Of a stretch of 64,000 bases of DNA, positions 27,819-35,863 are shown in pieces. The translations under genes were made by a program, and so were the position numbers. A model generated the notes under the pieces. The model searched no databases, was not told the DNA's origin, and was given only the letters and a program-made list of their open reading frames with translations. The stretch is taken from the NCBI RefSeq assembly GCF_000498355.1, contig NZ_AVSV01000029.1:181098-245097 (forward strand), given 5' to 3'. Numbering within the stretch: position 1 is the first letter of the stretch; each line of letters begins with the position of its first letter. This DNA is from Clostridium sp. Ade.TY (GTDB lineage: Bacteria; Bacillota; Clostridia; Clostridiales; Clostridiaceae).

Positions 27819-28517
27819 CTAGTTACTTACTCTAGACTTTATAGCCTCTTCTAAATCTTTATTAGAAAATACCATATTAATTTCAATTTTTCTCTGATCC
27901 TTAGTATTTTCTATATCTTCTTTAGTGTATTCTTTCTTATCTCTATCTTCTTTATTAGGATTAGTTTCAAACTCTGACATTCCAGAAGCCTTAAACTTTC
28001 CTCCAAATTCATTTTCAAGAGGACTATTAATTGGTACCATAGCATTTAAAAAACTCATTGCACGTTCTGTTGAAAGTTTTCTGTTTTCTATAGTACTTCC
28101 TGCATAATCTGTATGCCCAACAACTTCTATATATTCAATTTCATCTTTTATATTTTCTGAAGCTAAAATATCATAAAAAATACTATTAAGCTTATTTGCT
28201 AAATCTTTACCATCTTTTTTTAATACCCATTTATCTGTTTCAAAAAATGTTTCTGTATTTAAAACCATCTTTCCTTCATTTCTATCAAAATACATAATAT
28301 TTTCATCAACATTATTTTTATCTAAATTAGCTTGTATAGAATTATATATTTCTTCTCTCTTTTTCGATATATTATCAACAAATAGTGATGATATAGCCAT
28401 TGAAATCATCATAAGAAAGAAAAATACAAGAGCAAAAACACTCATAACATCAACAAAAGATGGCCAATAGGACTGTCCTTCTTCCCTGCTTCTATATTTT
28501 CTTGTTCTTATTTTCAT
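27819..28517 (-). CDS. ZorB/MotB-like OmpA-domain membrane protein
   Basis: This 232-residue protein has a short basic cytoplasmic start and one membrane helix (about 21-46) with the intramembrane acid D23 in SFVDVMSVFALVFFF. A periplasm-facing OmpA/MotB domain follows with VVGHTDYAGS (H135, D137) and NRKLSTERA, the peptidoglycan-binding signature. This matches the B subunit of proton- or ion-driven stators (MotB, ExbD, ZorB). No flagellar genes are nearby. GGAGG precedes the ATG. The partner A subunit is immediately upstream. Confidence 0.85.
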   Translation of the reverse strand: MKIRTRKYRSREEGQSYWPSFVDVMSVFALVFFFLMMISMAISSLFVDNISKKREEIYNSIQANLDKNNVDENIMYFDRNEGKMVLNTETFFETDKWVLKKDGKDLANKLNSIFYDILASENIKDEIEYIEVVGHTDYAGSTIENRKLSTERAMSFLNAMVPINSPLENEFGGKFKASGMSEFETNPNKEDRDKKEYTKEDIENTKDQRKIEINMVFSNKDLEEAIKSRVSN

Positions 28518-28531
28518 AAAGAGGCCCTCCT

Positions 28532-29950
28532 TTAATCATCATTTGCCACAGCAACCCATTCATTAGTTGCACGTACAAGCTCTCCAATAGTTCTAGTATT
28601 ATAACTTAAACTATCTGTTGCTTCCTCTATACCTCTAATTGAAACTTGAAGTTTTTCTGCAATTTCATCTGATATATTTAAAAGCTCCTCTTTTATTATT
28701 CTTGAAACAACTTCGCCAATGCCCTCTTTTAATGAATCTACATTAGCTGCAAAATCTCCTATCGTTTCATTTACCCCTTCATAAACATCCTTTAATTCAT
28801 CAATATGTTCTTTTGAAAGCTCATTATTTTGATCTATTGATTTAGAAATATTGTAAATTCCTTCTGAAAGTTCTCTATAACTTCTACTTACTATTTCTTT
28901 ATAAGACCTTATCTCATCATTAACAACTTCAATAACTTCCTTTTGTCCATCCATTGACATATCTAATTTATTAAGCACTTCAGCTAAAACATCCATTTTA
29001 TCTGAAAGCTTGTTTATTGAAGTATTCATTATAAATTCTAACTTTTCTGTTGTTATATTAAAGTCATCAATTGAACCTTTAAACTTATCAATAGGTGCTT
29101 TAAAGTTATCCACAGAATTATTAAGAGAACTTATTACAAGTTCTAAATCTTTAGTATAAATGGCAAGAACCTTTGCAGACTCAGTCATATCAACTGTATT
29201 TTTATTAATGTTATTTACAAGTTCATCAATTCCCTCTTTAAATAAAACTCTAATCTCTTTAGTTAAATCAATCATTGAACCTTTAATAACATCATTAAAT
29301 CTTTCAAATTGAGTAACAAAACTAAAAGCATGCTCGCTATATAAAATATTATCTAAATAATCTTCAAACAAGTCATAAAAGTTTTCCTTTTCCTTTTTTG
29401 TAAGCTGTATTATATAATTTAAAATTAAAGACATAATAACACCAAAAATACTAGTCCAAAACGCACTTGCCATGCCTTGAAGTGGTATTTCCATACGACT
29501 TAGAAATGTTTCCATTGAATTAACACCAGATTCTAAAACAGTATTTGTTGAATTAATTGAAACTGTAAGTCCTAAAAAAGTTCCAAGAAGACCTAATGCT
29601 ATAGATGAAGCTGGAAATAAATGAAGTGCCTTTTCATTTACATTTAATCTGTTTCTTAAATGTTTTGCCATAAGCACTTCTGTATTTATGTTCTCAGTTC
29701 CCTTACTAGCACTTCTTTTAAACTCTTCTGAAATATTGTAAAGAGTACTATCTTCTATATTTCTCTCTCCTGTTTCATTGTTAATTATAGGGGAACTTTC
29801 AAAGTCATTTTTTAATTCAATATAATCTTTTTTAAGTTTTAAACTTAAGACTATACCAGTTCCACCTAATGCTAAAATAATAAAAATAAATAGAAATCCT
29901 ACAATTCCTTGACCAGTAAAAGAATTTAGTAATTCTCCTAAAACTCCCAA
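28532..29950 (-). CDS. ZorA/MotA/TolQ-like channel protein with long coiled tail
   Basis: This 472-residue protein has membrane segments at about 15-38, 111-132 (LFPASSIALGLLGTFLGLTV) and 163-183 (AFWTSIFGVIMSLILN). The last two are the MotA/TolQ/ExbB proton-channel core. About 285 residues of predicted helical, coiled cytoplasmic tail follow (heptad-like repeats, NKLSDKMDVLAEVLNKLDM). A long tail is a hallmark of ZorA in Zorya defence systems and is absent from flagellar MotA. It starts at TTG behind GGAGGG. It is the first gene of the three-gene operon. Confidence 0.82.
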   Translation of the reverse strand: MGVLGELLNSFTGQGIVGFLFIFIILALGGTGIVLSLKLKKDYIELKNDFESSPIINNETGERNIEDSTLYNISEEFKRSASKGTENINTEVLMAKHLRNRLNVNEKALHLFPASSIALGLLGTFLGLTVSINSTNTVLESGVNSMETFLSRMEIPLQGMASAFWTSIFGVIMSLILNYIIQLTKKEKENFYDLFEDYLDNILYSEHAFSFVTQFERFNDVIKGSMIDLTKEIRVLFKEGIDELVNNINKNTVDMTESAKVLAIYTKDLELVISSLNNSVDNFKAPIDKFKGSIDDFNITTEKLEFIMNTSINKLSDKMDVLAEVLNKLDMSMDGQKEVIEVVNDEIRSYKEIVSRSYRELSEGIYNISKSIDQNNELSKEHIDELKDVYEGVNETIGDFAANVDSLKEGIGEVVSRIIKEELLNISDEIAEKLQVSIRGIEEATDSLSYNTRTIGELVRATNEWVAVANDD

Positions 29951-30041
29951 GTTAAACCCTCCACAAAACTTAATATTACTGTATTTTTATTATTTTTCAC
30001 CTTAAAATATGCTATTTTAAAATATTAAAATTTTCTATAAC

Positions 30042-30083
30042 AAAAAAGGTAAAAGCATATTATTCTATACTTTTACCTTTTTA
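30042..30083 (-). terminator. Terminator of kup
   Basis: AAAAAGGTAAAAG pairs with CTTTTACCTTTTT directly after the stop codon at 30089, followed by T-rich sequence on the minus strand. Confidence 0.78.
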
Positions 30084-30088
30084 TTAAT

Positions 30089-32032
30089 TTATTTTATTCT
30101 TATTAATTTACTTGGTTTACACCTGTTTCCTATAGTTATAGGAGCCTTTTCAACTTCTACTATACTTGTATCTATACCAAACCATTTTGCAGGTGATACA
30201 GTAAGTTTTTTAATTGCTAACTTAAAACTTATTACAAAACTATCCCAAGTTGAAAGTCTACTTTCATTAGAAAGTGATTCTTCTAAAATTACAAATTTAA
30301 AATCACCAACTGTTGGTCTATCATCATCACTTATCATATATTCTTTTGGAACAAATTCTAATTCTCCTGTTGCTACAAGCTCTTGTATAACTTGTCTTAA
30401 TAAAACATTTATTCCTTGATCAACACGAAAACCAAGCTTAAATCTCACACTAAATATTTGATTTTCAACTATTGTTTTAACTTGATACTTTTCAGTATAA
30501 GGTTCATCAGTAACTGAAATATTTACAAACCAATAGTATTTAGAACGCTTTGGCAACTTATTAAATATTGAATATAATATTTTATTTTCAACTTCATTCC
30601 ATTTATATGATTTTGTTAAATAAACTAAGTTTGTAGAATATAAAGGTATTTCTTTATCTTCCTTTATTGCCTTAAACTTATCTTTATATTTTAAGATATC
30701 ATTAAATTCACTATATCTTTTCTTTATTCTACTTCCATATATCCATATATACATTATAAAGATTAATAAACCAGCAATAATTATTGTTATATAACCACCA
30801 CTAAATATTTTAAATATATTAGCATATAAAAAGCTTCCTTCTATAATTCCAAACACTACAAAAACAATAATGCCAAGTATAGGCTTTTTCTTATTAAATC
30901 TAATATATTGTGATAATAGTATTGTTGTCATAAGCATAGTGACTGTAATAGCTAGTCCATATGCTGATTCCATATTTTCTGATTTCTTAAAATATAATAC
31001 AAGTAATGCACAACCAATATATAATATATAATTAACTGCTGGAATATATAATTGTCCTTTTTCATCATTTGGGTATCTTACATGAAGCCTTGGGAAAAGA
31101 TTTAACTTTATAGCTTCTGAAATTAATGTAAATGACCCTGATATTAAAGCTTGACTTGCAATTATAGCTGCTAAAGTTGCTATAACAACACCAATTATTA
31201 CAAACCAATCTGGCATTACTAAGAAAAATGGATTTTCACTAATTAGTTTTCCTGCATTTTTCATAAGGTAAGCACCTTGTCCTAAATAATTTAATATAAG
31301 GCAAGTTTTTACTAAAACCCAAGTGTAATAAATGTTATATCTACCACAATGTCCAAGATCTGAGTAAAGTGCTTCTGCTCCTGTTGTGCAAAGGAATACT
31401 GCTCCTAGCACATATGTACTTTCAGGACTTGTTATAAGTAAATGTATTGCATAATATGGATTTAATGCTTTTATAATTTCTGGGAAACTTGTTATTTGTA
31501 TTATTCCTAATATTGCAAGCATTGAAAACCATATAAACATTACAGGTCCAAAAACTTTTCCTATTTTTGCTGAACCAAACCTTTGAAGAAAAAATAATAC
31601 TGTTAGTATTAATATTACAATTAATATTATACTATCTGTTGAAAGTGGCAAAACAATATTAAGTCCTTCAATAGCTGACGTAACAGTAACTGGCGGTGTA
31701 ATCATACCATCTGCAAGAAGTGCAGCTCCTCCTATAACCGCTGGTATAAGAAGCCATCTTGCTTTTTTTCTAACTAACGTATATAAAGAGAATATTCCAC
31801 CCTCGCCTTTATTATCAGCTTTTAGAGTTAATATTACATACTTTATAGTAGTTTGAAGAGTTAATGTCCAAAATACTAAAGACACTCCTCCAAGAACAAC
31901 ATCTGATGTTGGATATCCATTATTTGTTGCAAGTATTGCCTTCATAACATAAAGTGGTGATGTTCCAATATCACCATAAACAATACCTAATGCCACTAAT
32001 AGCGATCCTACTGTAACTACTTTTTTCTTCAT
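30089..32032 (-). CDS. kup: KUP-family potassium uptake transporter
   Basis: This 647-residue protein is of normal length for the family. The signature GIVYGDIGTSPLYV is at about residues 18-31, followed by roughly 12 membrane segments up to about residue 430 and a cytoplasmic C-terminal domain of about 210 residues. It imports K+ together with protons. The ribosome site GGAGG is unusually far (16 bases) from the ATG, but no better in-frame start exists. It has its own terminator. No c-di-AMP riboswitch was recognised in the short leader. Confidence 0.93.
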   Translation of the reverse strand: MKKKVVTVGSLLVALGIVYGDIGTSPLYVMKAILATNNGYPTSDVVLGGVSLVFWTLTLQTTIKYVILTLKADNKGEGGIFSLYTLVRKKARWLLIPAVIGGAALLADGMITPPVTVTSAIEGLNIVLPLSTDSIILIVILILTVLFFLQRFGSAKIGKVFGPVMFIWFSMLAILGIIQITSFPEIIKALNPYYAIHLLITSPESTYVLGAVFLCTTGAEALYSDLGHCGRYNIYYTWVLVKTCLILNYLGQGAYLMKNAGKLISENPFFLVMPDWFVIIGVVIATLAAIIASQALISGSFTLISEAIKLNLFPRLHVRYPNDEKGQLYIPAVNYILYIGCALLVLYFKKSENMESAYGLAITVTMLMTTILLSQYIRFNKKKPILGIIVFVVFGIIEGSFLYANIFKIFSGGYITIIIAGLLIFIMYIWIYGSRIKKRYSEFNDILKYKDKFKAIKEDKEIPLYSTNLVYLTKSYKWNEVENKILYSIFNKLPKRSKYYWFVNISVTDEPYTEKYQVKTIVENQIFSVRFKLGFRVDQGINVLLRQVIQELVATGELEFVPKEYMISDDDRPTVGDFKFVILEESLSNESRLSTWDSFVISFKLAIKKLTVSPAKWFGIDTSIVEVEKAPITIGNRCKPSKLIRIK

Positions 32033-32170
32033 ATCACTATTTCTGTTTCCTCCTTAAATTAGCATAATATCAGAATTTTATTTTCTTTGAAACAAAATGT
32101 CAACCTTCAAAAAATATGTAATTATTTAAAATAAATACCTTTTCTCTCCGTTTTTATTAAATTTAATTAT

Positions 32171-32206
32171 AAAAAGCTAGTAAATCATTAATTTACTAGC
32201 TTTTTT
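32171..32206 (-). terminator. Terminator after the 165-residue membrane protein gene
   Basis: AAAAAGCTAGTAAAT and ATTTACTAGCTTTTT form a perfect 15-bp stem with a T-run on both strands, just past the stop codon at 32214. Confidence 0.82.
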
Positions 32207-32213
32207 ACCTTAA

Positions 32214-32711
32214 TTATTTTGATTGGTCATAAACTTCATATCCACAATCTTTTAATGCATCTTCTATTCCTTCTACATTTTTATTTTGTGTTCTTATTTT
32301 TTTGATACTATTGTCATTAAAAACTAATGTAAACTCAGCATAATCAATAGTACGAGCTATTTCTATGTATTCAACACCTTCCGTATCTTGAAGTTTAAGC
32401 ATTTTTCCTATCTTTTTATCACTTACATAAAATCCTCTATCATTAATTATCATAAGTGATATATATATTATAAGTACGAAGTATAAATTTGTTTCTTTAA
32501 AATATGCTATAAGAAATAATCCAACTTGTACTACTAAAAGTAACATTATAAAATTAAAATTAATTCTTTTAATTTTTAATCCTTTTTTTAAAAGATCAAC
32601 AAACTCTGCACTATTTTTCTTTAAGTATATTCCATTTCTCATAAAAGCAATAAAAAGAAAACAATTAAATATTGTAAGTACTGTAATTAAGCATATATTA
32701 AAAATTTCCAA
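32214..32711 (-). CDS. Membrane protein with C-terminal PH-like domain, paralogue A
   Basis: This 165-residue protein has three hydrophobic segments (about 5-24, 53-72 and 75-92). A soluble C-terminal 70 residues follow: FYVSDKKIGKMLKL, EYIEIARTIDYAEFTLVFNDNSIKKI and ALKDCGYEVYD. The 33051-33569 protein has the same plan and matching phrases, so they are duplicates. It starts at TTG with GGAGG 8 bases upstream. The function is unknown. Family matches to bacterial PH-domain membrane proteins are possible but not shown. Confidence 0.65.
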   Translation of the reverse strand: MEIFNICLITVLTIFNCFLFIAFMRNGIYLKKNSAEFVDLLKKGLKIKRINFNFIMLLLVVQVGLFLIAYFKETNLYFVLIIYISLMIINDRGFYVSDKKIGKMLKLQDTEGVEYIEIARTIDYAEFTLVFNDNSIKKIRTQNKNVEGIEDALKDCGYEVYDQSK

Positions 32712-33050
32712 ATTTACTTCCTCCCTTATTAAATCATTTTATAAATTTATAATCCCCTAAACTTTATGTTTTAGCCTTAATTTATATGTATTTTCTTTTA
32801 TTATTAATCTACTTGTAAACAATTATAACAACTATTTCTAAAGATATTCTTAAGTTTTACTATATAAAAACTTATTTTGTATACAAAAATTTAGTAGCAC
32901 TACTTTTTAATATAATGCCACCTTTTTATTATATATTTTTGATAATTATTATTTAAATTTCTATATTTTAAAATAGTATTTAATATATGAACCTTAATAT
33001 ACTTTTATTAAAAAAATTTTATATTACTTTTAAATTTAAGGATTTAAAAT
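32712..33050. other. Gene-free A/T-rich spacer between the two paralogues
   Basis: I see no ORF with a ribosome site, no strong hairpin and no recognisable coding remnant. It presumably holds the promoter of the 32214-32711 gene. Confidence 0.5.
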
Positions 33051-33569
33051 TTAACTTGGCGTACAATATACTTCATAATTATAATCTCTTAAACTTTGTA
33101 TTAATCTCTTTGTATTACGACTTCTTAAATTTATCTTCTTTTCTTTTTTATCTTTATAATAAATTCGAATTTCACAATAATATTTATTTGATTTAATCTC
33201 AATAAAATCAATATTTTCTCCATTAATTAATTTATATAAAGTTCCAATTTTATTTTTGCTTATATAAAAATATTGATTATTAAAACCAATTATAATTGCA
33301 TAAAATGAGCCTATAAACATAATAAATTGAATCTCATCTATAATTAATGACCCTATAACTAATAACTGCATTAAAACTAATATAATTAATATACAATAAT
33401 ATGAGCAAATATAGCTAAAGTTATTTTTTTCTCTTCCTTTTTTTAAATTTAAATCTACAATTCTATAATCATTTTTTGTTATAATTCTTTTACTCTTTAT
33501 TATTCTTATAATAAGTATCATATTTATTACAAATAAAATAGAAAATATAAAAATCTCAAAGTATTTCAA
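33051..33569 (-). CDS. Membrane protein with C-terminal PH-like domain, paralogue B
   Basis: This 172-residue protein has hydrophobic segments at about 3-22, 55-75 and 78-96. A C-terminal domain follows with FYISKNKIGTLYKL, DFIEIKSNKYYCEIRIYYKD and SLRDYNYEVY, which parallels paralogue A. It starts at TTG with GAGGG upstream. No terminator is obvious, and the gene ends in an A/T-rich region. Nothing beyond membrane location can be claimed. Confidence 0.62.
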   Translation of the reverse strand: MKYFEIFIFSILFVINMILIIRIIKSKRIITKNDYRIVDLNLKKGREKNNFSYICSYYCILIILVLMQLLVIGSLIIDEIQFIMFIGSFYAIIIGFNNQYFYISKNKIGTLYKLINGENIDFIEIKSNKYYCEIRIYYKDKKEKKINLRSRNTKRLIQSLRDYNYEVYCTPS

Positions 33570-33932
33570 ATTTATCCCTCTTTTTCTTCTGTTAGTTAAA
33601 GCTTTTTTATTATTTGTGTAAAATTTTAATATTAAAATTATATAAATTATACCATTTTTTCTAATTTATTATCAATAACGCTATATTAATGAAATTTTTA
33701 TAATAATATTTAAAATAAAATACTACTATTTTTATAAATTTTATTTATAAATATTTACTTTACATAAATTTTTTTCAATTAAAACTTAAACTAAAATACC
33801 ATTATAATTATTTTTTATTTAATCTTCTTTTTTTACAATAGTAAATATATGTAACACATTTTGCTATTTTCTCATAATATAAATTAAGTATAGTTAATAA
33901 TAACTTACAATAAAAATTAGGAGATGTTTTAT
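33570..33932. other. Gene-free stretch with a sigma-K-like promoter at its right end
   Basis: This is A/T-rich sequence. Only the promoter at 33854-33881 and the ribosome site AGGAG at about 33919-33923 are recognisable. Confidence 0.5.
33854..33881 (+). promoter_or_regulatory. Sigma-K-like promoter of the Ser/Arg repeat gene
   Basis: AC, 17 bases, then CATAATATA followed by AATTAAG. The layout and distance to the start codon (about 50 bases) copy the promoters of the Cys-rich paralogues at 22-23.5 kb. Confidence 0.55.
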
Positions 33933-34142
33933 ATGAGAGATTATAGATATAGATCTTGTGGAGGATATAAACGTTATAAAAGAAGATACAGTGATATGAG
34001 TATTTCAGATAGTAGTTCATCAGATAGCGATTCATCATATAGTTCTCATAGCAGATCATACAGCAGAGAATATAGTAAATCATATAGTAGAGAATACAGC
34101 AAATCATATAGTAGAGACTATAGTAAATCATACAGTAGATAA
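33933..34142 (+). CDS. Ser/Arg/Tyr-rich repeat protein, candidate spore-coat kinase substrate
   Basis: This 69-residue protein is highly basic. It has a YRYRSCGGYKRYKRRY head, a Ser/Asp run (SDSSSSDSDSSYSSHSRS) and then an 8-residue repeat (SYSREYSK, SYSREYSK, SYSRDYSK, SYSR). Such Ser/Arg/Lys repeats resemble the CotG type of spore-coat protein, which is phosphorylated in Bacillus by CotH. The start is the second ATG (33933), because AGGAG directly abuts the first one at 33924. A sigma-K-like promoter lies upstream, and a protein kinase gene begins 26 bases after the stop. I infer, but cannot show, that the serines are its substrates. Confidence 0.72.
   Translation: MRDYRYRSCGGYKRYKRRYSDMSISDSSSSDSDSSYSSHSRSYSREYSKSYSREYSKSYSRDYSKSYSR
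34056..34142 (+). repeat. 24-bp tandem repeat encoding SYSR(E/D)YSK
   Basis: About 3.5 copies of a 24-base unit are present. Differences between copies are mostly synonymous (CATACAGCAGAGAATATAGT versus CATATAGTAGAGAATACAGC), which suggests selection on the peptide. Confidence 0.8.
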
Positions 34143-34168
34143 TAATATAATGAGTAAAGATATCAGTT

Positions 34169-34888
34169 ATGGACAGATATTATAAAAGTGGAGAAATAAT
34201 AAATGATTACTCTATTATTGAAAAAATAGGTGAAGGTCGTTACGGGATTATATATTTGGCTATAAATGAAAAAAATGAAAAATCTATAGTAAAACAACTA
34301 AAATCAGATATGTTAAAAGTAACTAAAAGAACTTTATTTTACGAGGAAAAACTTTTAAATGATTTAAGTGAATTAAATGACTCTAGATTCCCTAAGTTTA
34401 TATCAAAATTTAAAGATGAGGATAGACAAGGCTATATATTAGAATATATCCAAGGAATAGTATTCGAAGATTTGTTATTGGATGGATATGAATTTAGTAA
34501 ACAGGAAATTTATCAAGTAGCAATCAAACTTTTAAATTTAGTAAAAACTTTGCATAATAAAAATATAGTACACCGTGATATTAGACTACCAAATATCATA
34601 ATAAAAGAAAATAATGAATTGGCTTTAATTGATTTTGGTTTAGCTCGAAATATTGATGAAAATCATGAAAAAGAAATTGATTATTGGTATATTGGTGATT
34701 TCCTATTACACTTATATTATTCATCATATATTGCAACAGATTCTAATGAAAAACCTTGGTATGAAGAGCTTGACTTAATTCCAGAAGAAAAAACTTTTTT
34801 AAAGAAACTTATGGGAATTGAAGAAAGTTACAAAAATACTGAAGAAATCAAAAAACAGCTTATTAAAATTATGAATTTAATTAATTAA
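34169..34888 (+). CDS. Hanks-type protein kinase, compact
   Basis: This 239-residue soluble kinase has glycine loop GEGRYG (21-26), probable ATP lysine K42, catalytic loop HRDIRLPN (H135, R136, D137, N142) and DFG at D155. The C-lobe is short and there is no transmembrane or PASTA part, unlike the housekeeping PrkC kinase. All key catalytic residues are present, so it should be active. It follows the Ser/Arg repeat gene by 26 bases, with a weak ribosome site, and shares its terminator (34892-34940). That suggests one sporulation transcript encoding a kinase and its substrate. It could also phosphorylate other coat proteins or a small molecule. Confidence 0.85.
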   Translation: MDRYYKSGEIINDYSIIEKIGEGRYGIIYLAINEKNEKSIVKQLKSDMLKVTKRTLFYEEKLLNDLSELNDSRFPKFISKFKDEDRQGYILEYIQGIVFEDLLLDGYEFSKQEIYQVAIKLLNLVKTLHNKNIVHRDIRLPNIIIKENNELALIDFGLARNIDENHEKEIDYWYIGDFLLHLYYSSYIATDSNEKPWYEELDLIPEEKTFLKKLMGIEESYKNTEEIKKQLIKIMNLIN

Positions 34889-34891
34889 TAT

Positions 34892-34940
34892 TACACCATG
34901 TGATATAATGCAAAATTTTTAATATCACATGGTGTTTTAT
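34892..34940 (+). terminator. Terminator after the kinase gene
   Basis: ACACCATGTGATAT and ATATCACATGGTGT form a perfect 14-bp stem, followed by TTTTA. Confidence 0.85.
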
Positions 34941-34963
34941 AATTAAATTAGGAGGCATATATT

Positions 34964-35530
34964 ATGGAAAATGCTATAAGGATTTTATCAATATACCCTA
35001 AAAGTTTTAGGGCAAACATTTATACTATTGATCCTTTTAGAATGATTGGTTTAATTGATGTAAATATTAAATTTAGTTATGGAGTTGAAAGGGTAACACT
35101 AGCTTATTTTAGATCATCAGGCACAAATAGTGGAAAGATTAAAGGCTTATGGTATCCAATACTCGGTATAAAAACTCGCACTGGTAATTTCACTGAGTTT
35201 ACAGAATATATAAATTTTGTTTTAAGTAATTGTACTAAAAAAAGTACAGCAAGAAAAGGTTGGCTAGCTAAATCTTTATTCTTTTATAAAAAAGATACTA
35301 ATAATATTAAAATTCCTGGATTCTCAAATGGCATTCATTATAATATGCTTTTAAAAATAGGAGAACTTTTAAGAGATTTATATGAAAAAAAGAACTTCAC
35401 TCAAATATATTCTTTAGATGCTGAAATGTTAAATAAAACACTAATATCAAATGAAGTTTACTCCGGAAATAGCCATATGCAAAAAGAAAACTTTGAAAGA
35501 TTTATAATGAATATTTATGATGAAATTTAA
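34964..35530 (+). CDS. Hypothetical 188-residue protein
   Basis: I do not recognise this protein. It is soluble, with no signal peptide, and is probably an alpha/beta fold (RANIYTIDPFRMIGLIDVNIKFSYGVERVTLAYFRSSG in the first third, GLWYPILGIKTRTGNFTEF, NGIHYNMLLKIGELLRDLY). AGGAGG precedes the ATG. It follows the kinase gene across a strong terminator, so it may have its own promoter inside the terminator region. It could belong to the same sporulation group, but only by position. Confidence 0.6.
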   Translation: MENAIRILSIYPKSFRANIYTIDPFRMIGLIDVNIKFSYGVERVTLAYFRSSGTNSGKIKGLWYPILGIKTRTGNFTEFTEYINFVLSNCTKKSTARKGWLAKSLFFYKKDTNNIKIPGFSNGIHYNMLLKIGELLRDLYEKKNFTQIYSLDAEMLNKTLISNEVYSGNSHMQKENFERFIMNIYDEI

Positions 35531-35692
35531 GTAAAAGCTTAAACTCTAAAGCTTACAAATAAAGTTTAAATTAATTTGTAATTTATTGTAATTATTTATT
35601 GATCCTTTAAATAAAATCATCCCTTAACTTAATTGGTTATATAAGGTAAAATATTATTATGTATAATTTTTTATACAAAAGGGGGACTATTT

Positions 35693-35806
35693 ATGGGGAA
35701 TAGTTTTATATCATTTGTTTTTAATAAAGACTTATTATTTTTATTTTTTCTTTTATTAACTTTTATAATTTTATTAATATATTTAAAATGGTTTAGGAAA
35801 AAATAA
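35693..35806 (+). CDS. 37-residue single-pass membrane peptide
   Basis: ATG at 35693 follows a strong GGGGG ribosome site by 7 bases. The 37 codons give a short start, one hydrophobic helix (LLFLFFLLLTFIILLIYL) and a basic end (KWFRKK), then two stops and a shared terminator. The organisation (ribosome site, membrane helix with positive C-terminus, terminator) is that of a real small membrane protein. No family can be named. Confidence 0.6.
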   Translation: MGNSFISFVFNKDLLFLFFLLLTFIILLIYLKWFRKK

Positions 35807-35807
35807 T

Positions 35808-35847
35808 AAAAGGCATATAACTTTAGATTAAAAGTTATATGCCTTTA
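35808..35847. terminator. Terminator shared by convergent genes
   Basis: AAAGGCATATAACTT and AAGTTATATGCCTTT form a perfect 15-bp stem between the small membrane ORF (plus) and the APH-fold gene (minus). Confidence 0.82.
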
Positions 35848-35863
35848 TTTTATTTATAATCTA

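Noticed and set aside
24637..29950. Calling this a Zorya type I, II or III defence system
   Set aside because: ZorA/B-like subunits are visible, but no ZorC, ZorD helicase or ZorE nuclease signatures are present. I report only ZorAB-like with an unknown partner.
33570..33850. Possible small ORFs in the spacer before the Ser/Arg repeat gene
   Set aside because: Only short A/T-rich frames without ribosome sites were found.
33808..34131. 107-codon minus-strand ORF opposite the Ser/Arg repeat gene
   Set aside because: It is Tyr/Cys/Ile-rich, mirrors the repeat on the other strand and lacks a ribosome site. The plus frame has a promoter-like box and AGGAG.
34169..34888. Identification of the kinase as a CotH homologue
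   Set aside because: It has classical glycine loop, HRD and DFG motifs of Hanks kinases, whereas CotH has an atypical fold. The parallel is functional only.
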